Shown here in pieces: positions 5,645 through 8,058 of a DNA stretch of 8,058 nt. Position 1 is the stretch's first letter. The number at the start of each line of letters is the position of its first letter. Below the pieces are notes generated by a model that saw nothing but the letters and a program-made list of their open reading frames with translations, did not search any database and was not told the DNA's origin. Source of the DNA: Clostridia bacterium (GTDB lineage: Bacteria > Bacillota > Clostridia > Oscillospirales > CAG-272); the NCBI GenBank assembly GCA_017382615.1, contig JAFNZX010000299.1, positions 1-8,058 on the forward strand. Direction: 5' to 3'. Made by a program: the position numbers and the translations under genes.

Positions 5645-8058
5645 TTATTTGCCCATGCCGCAGCAGTTCTTGTACTTTTTACCCGAACCGCAGGGGCAAG
5701 GATCGTTTCTGCCCACCTTGGGTGCTTCACGGCGCACAACGCTAATCTTCTTAAAGGTCTTTTTTCCTTGTCCCTCAAAGCCATCCTGCAGGGGTGTCGC
5801 AACCTGCACGCGCTGCACCTCCTCGCGTCTGGGAATGACGGAAAGAATGGTGCGCACCGTCTTTTCTCTGATCTCGCAGATCATGGCGTCAAACGCGTCA
5901 CCGCCCACGATACGGTACTCCGTAACGGGGTCTCTCTGCGCGTATGCCTGCAAGCCAATGCTGCTCTTGAGATCATCCATCGCGTCAATGTGCTCCATCC
6001 ACGCAGTATCTACAATGCGCAAAAGCACTGCGCGCTCAACCTCGCGGAATTCGACATCGCCAAACAGCTCTTCCTTTTCGTTATACTTCTGCTCTGCCTT
6101 ATCCATCAAATACTGCTCCAGTGCCTTTTTGGTCAGCTTAGAGAGCTCCTTTTCGGTATAATGGAAGTCGGTCTCATCGCAAAGGAAGCCCATGTATACA
6201 CTGCGAAGTCCCTCCAGATTCCAGGTCTCAGGTCCTTCGTCACCGGTATACGCCGCAACGTTTTCTTTAATCGATTCACCGATCATGTGCAGGATCTTCA
6301 GCGAGATATCCGTATCCTCCAGCACCTCCTGGCGCTGCTTGTAAATGATGTTTCTCTGCTGATTCATGACGTCGTCGTAAGACAGCACGTACTTTCTGCG
6401 CTTGAAGTTCTGATCCTCAATTCTCTGCTGTGCGGACTGAATGCTGCCCGACAGGATCTTTGCGTCAATGGGAGTATCGTCGGTCATACCGATGCGCTCT
6501 ACCATGCCCGCAATCTTTTCCGAGCCGAACAGACGCATCAGATCGTCCTCCAAGGACAGGAAGAATCTGGACTCGCCGGGGTCCCCCTGTCTGCCCGAGC
6601 GTCCGCGCAGCTGATTGTCAATTCGACGGCTCTCGTGTCGCTCCGTGCCCACGATGAAAAGTCCTCCCGCATCCCTGACCATTTGTGCCTCGGGTGCGAT
6701 CTGCTCCTTGAACTGCTCGTACAGCTCGGCATACTGCGCTCTGACACCGAGAACAGCAGGATCGTCGGTCAGCGAGGTGCCGTTTGCCTGCGCAATCAAC
6801 GCCTCATCCACGCCCTGCGCACGCAGCTCAGACTTTGCCATGAATTCGGGGTTGCCGCCCAGCATAATATCCGTACCACGACCTGCCATGTTGGTGGAAA
6901 TGGTGACTGCACCGTACTTACCCGCCTGTGCAACGATCTCCGCCTCGCGATCATGATACTTTGCGTTGAGCACGTGGTGCGGGATCTTTTCTTTTCTCAG
7001 CCTTGCCGAGAGCATTTCGGACTTTTCAACCGAAACCGTACCCACCAGCACGGGCTGTCCCTTGGCGTAGCACGCCTTGATCTGCTCGATAATGGCTCTG
7101 TACTTGCCCTCCACGTTCTTGTAGACCACGTCGCTGTGATCCACACGGATCATGGGCATGTTGGTGGGGATCTCAATGACGTCCAGGGCGTAAATTTCTC
7201 TGAATTCCTCCTCCTCGGTCAAAGCAGTACCCGTCATGCCCGAAAGCTTGCCGTACATACGGAAATAGTTCTGGAAGGTAATGGTTGCCAAGGTCTTGTT
7301 TTCCTTTTCGATTACAACGCCTTCCTTTGCCTCAATTGCCTGGTGCAAGCCGTCCGAGTAGCGTCTGCCGTACATCAAACGACCCGTAAAGGTATCTACA
7401 ATGATAACGCCCTTTTCGTTGACGATATAATCCTGGTCGCGGTGCATACAGCCGTGCGCGCGAATTGCCTGGTTGACGTGATGCGCAATGGTGGCGTTTT
7501 CCTGGTCGGAGTAATTTTCAAGACCGAAGAAACGCTCTGCCTTTTTCGCACCTCTGGGGGTCAGAATGGCATTGTTTGCCTTTTCGTCCACAATATAGTC
7601 TGCCTCAATATCATCGTGCTGCTCCTTGGAGTCCAGCTCCTTGACCACGTGCTTGGTCAGCATCAGCACAAAGGCATTTGCCTTTTCATAAAGGTCCGTA
7701 GGCTTGTCTCCCGCACCGGAAATAATCAAAGGTGTACGCGCTTCGTCAATGAGGATGGAGTCCACCTCGTCCACAATGGCAAACGCGTGACCGCGCTGCA
7801 CCATGTGCGACTTATAGACCACCATGTTATCACGCAGATAGTCAAATCCGAACTCATTGTTCGTACCGTAGGTAATATCCGCAGCATACGCCTCTCTCTT
7901 TTGTGCGTTGGATCTGTCGTGCACTACAAGGCCGGTGGTCAATCCCATAAAGCCGTACACGCGGCTCATTTCCTCGCAGCCGTAGCGAGCCAGGTAGTCG
8001 TTGACCGTAACAATATGCACGCCCTTGCCTGCAAGCGCGTTGAGGTATGCCGGCAGGG
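5645..8058 (-). CDS. secA: Protein translocase subunit SecA, partial (5' end outside window)
   Basis: SecA is the ATPase that pushes unfolded preproteins through SecYEG. The frame is open to the window edge: upstream of the GTG at 8018-8020 it continues as LPAYLNALAGKG, the standard SecA sequence before VxIVTVNDYLA. That GTG is therefore internal, and the N-terminus with Walker A (roughly the first 110 residues) is missing. Numbering from the GTG, visible parts are NDYLA (7-11), TYGTNNEFGFDYLRDNM (50-66), DEAD-type Walker B DEVDSILIDEARTPLIISG (84-102), TGRLMYGRRYSDGLHQAIEAKE in the crosslinking domain (212-233), GMTGTA (261-266), TNMAGRGTDI (376-385), GTERHESRRIDNQLRGRSGRQGDPG (458-482), helical scaffold/wing regions, and the SEC-C zinc motif CPCGSGKKYKNCC (775-787), ending CC rather than CH, which some clostridial SecAs share. 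Estimated full length is near 900 aa, normal for the housekeeping SecA1. It is followed closely by two membrane protein genes. Confidence 0.97.
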   Translation of the reverse strand, partial: LPAYLNALAGKGVHIVTVNDYLARYGCEEMSRVYGFMGLTTGLVVHDRSNAQKREAYAADITYGTNNEFGFDYLRDNMVVYKSHMVQRGHAFAIVDEVDSILIDEARTPLIISGAGDKPTDLYEKANAFVLMLTKHVVKELDSKEQHDDIEADYIVDEKANNAILTPRGAKKAERFFGLENYSDQENATIAHHVNQAIRAHGCMHRDQDYIVNEKGVIIVDTFTGRLMYGRRYSDGLHQAIEAKEGVVIEKENKTLATITFQNYFRMYGKLSGMTGTALTEEEEFREIYALDVIEIPTNMPMIRVDHSDVVYKNVEGKYRAIIEQIKACYAKGQPVLVGTVSVEKSEMLSARLRKEKIPHHVLNAKYHDREAEIVAQAGKYGAVTISTNMAGRGTDIMLGGNPEFMAKSELRAQGVDEALIAQANGTSLTDDPAVLGVRAQYAELYEQFKEQIAPEAQMVRDAGGLFIVGTERHESRRIDNQLRGRSGRQGDPGESRFFLSLEDDLMRLFGSEKIAGMVERIGMTDDTPIDAKILSGSIQSAQQRIEDQNFKRRKYVLSYDDVMNQQRNIIYKQRQEVLEDTDISLKILHMIGESIKENVAAYTGDEGPETWNLEGLRSVYMGFLCDETDFHYTEKELSKLTKKALEQYLMDKAEQKYNEKEELFGDVEFREVERAVLLRIVDTAWMEHIDAMDDLKSSIGLQAYAQRDPVTEYRIVGGDAFDAMICEIREKTVRTILSVIPRREEVQRVQVATPLQDGFEGQGKKTFKKISVVRREAPKVGRNDPCPCGSGKKYKNCCGMGK

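Noticed and set aside
8018..8020. GTG as the start codon of secA
   Set aside because: The frame remains open upstream and encodes conserved SecA sequence to the window edge, so the true start lies outside.

Overview
The window comes from a bacterial chromosome, most likely a Clostridia-type Firmicute (perhaps Oscillospiraceae or a relative). This rests on a PcrA-type helicase with a C-terminal Tudor-like domain, a SecA ending in a SEC-C zinc motif, AGGAG-type ribosome binding sites, membrane proteins with an 'LPDVIGY'-like motif that I associate with uncharacterised Clostridia proteins, and a moderate-GC codon style. The taxonomic call is an inference.

Every supported gene is on the minus strand, so the genes read from right to left. 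In transcription order they are: secA (5' end outside the window); a 234-aa six-helix membrane protein with a Lys-rich tail, 9 nt after secA; a 491-aa membrane protein of about twelve helices; a 36-aa protein made almost only of Asn and Gln; pcrA; an archaeal-type cytidylate kinase-like P-loop kinase; and an intrinsic terminator at the left edge, with a small dispersed-type inverted repeat between kinase and terminator. No gap exceeds 120 nt, and no RNA gene, mobile element or CRISPR array is visible.

The housekeeping parts are clear: SecA drives protein export, PcrA works in DNA repair and transcription-replication conflicts, and the kinase probably phosphorylates a nucleotide or nucleotide-like substrate. 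Tight spacing and shared orientation suggest one or two operons ending at the left terminator.

The least explained part is the middle. The 491-aa protein looks like two copies of a six-helix unit, and the 234-aa protein looks like a single copy of the same unit. Between the 491-aa gene and pcrA lies the Asn/Gln microprotein. It has an imperfect 24-nt (8-residue) internal period, a start region inside a 10-bp inverted repeat, and a perfect 13-bp GNRA-capped hairpin after its stop, abutting the pcrA ribosome binding site. I see no sign of a defence or mobile system; the microprotein and its RNA structures are the best candidates for something undescribed.
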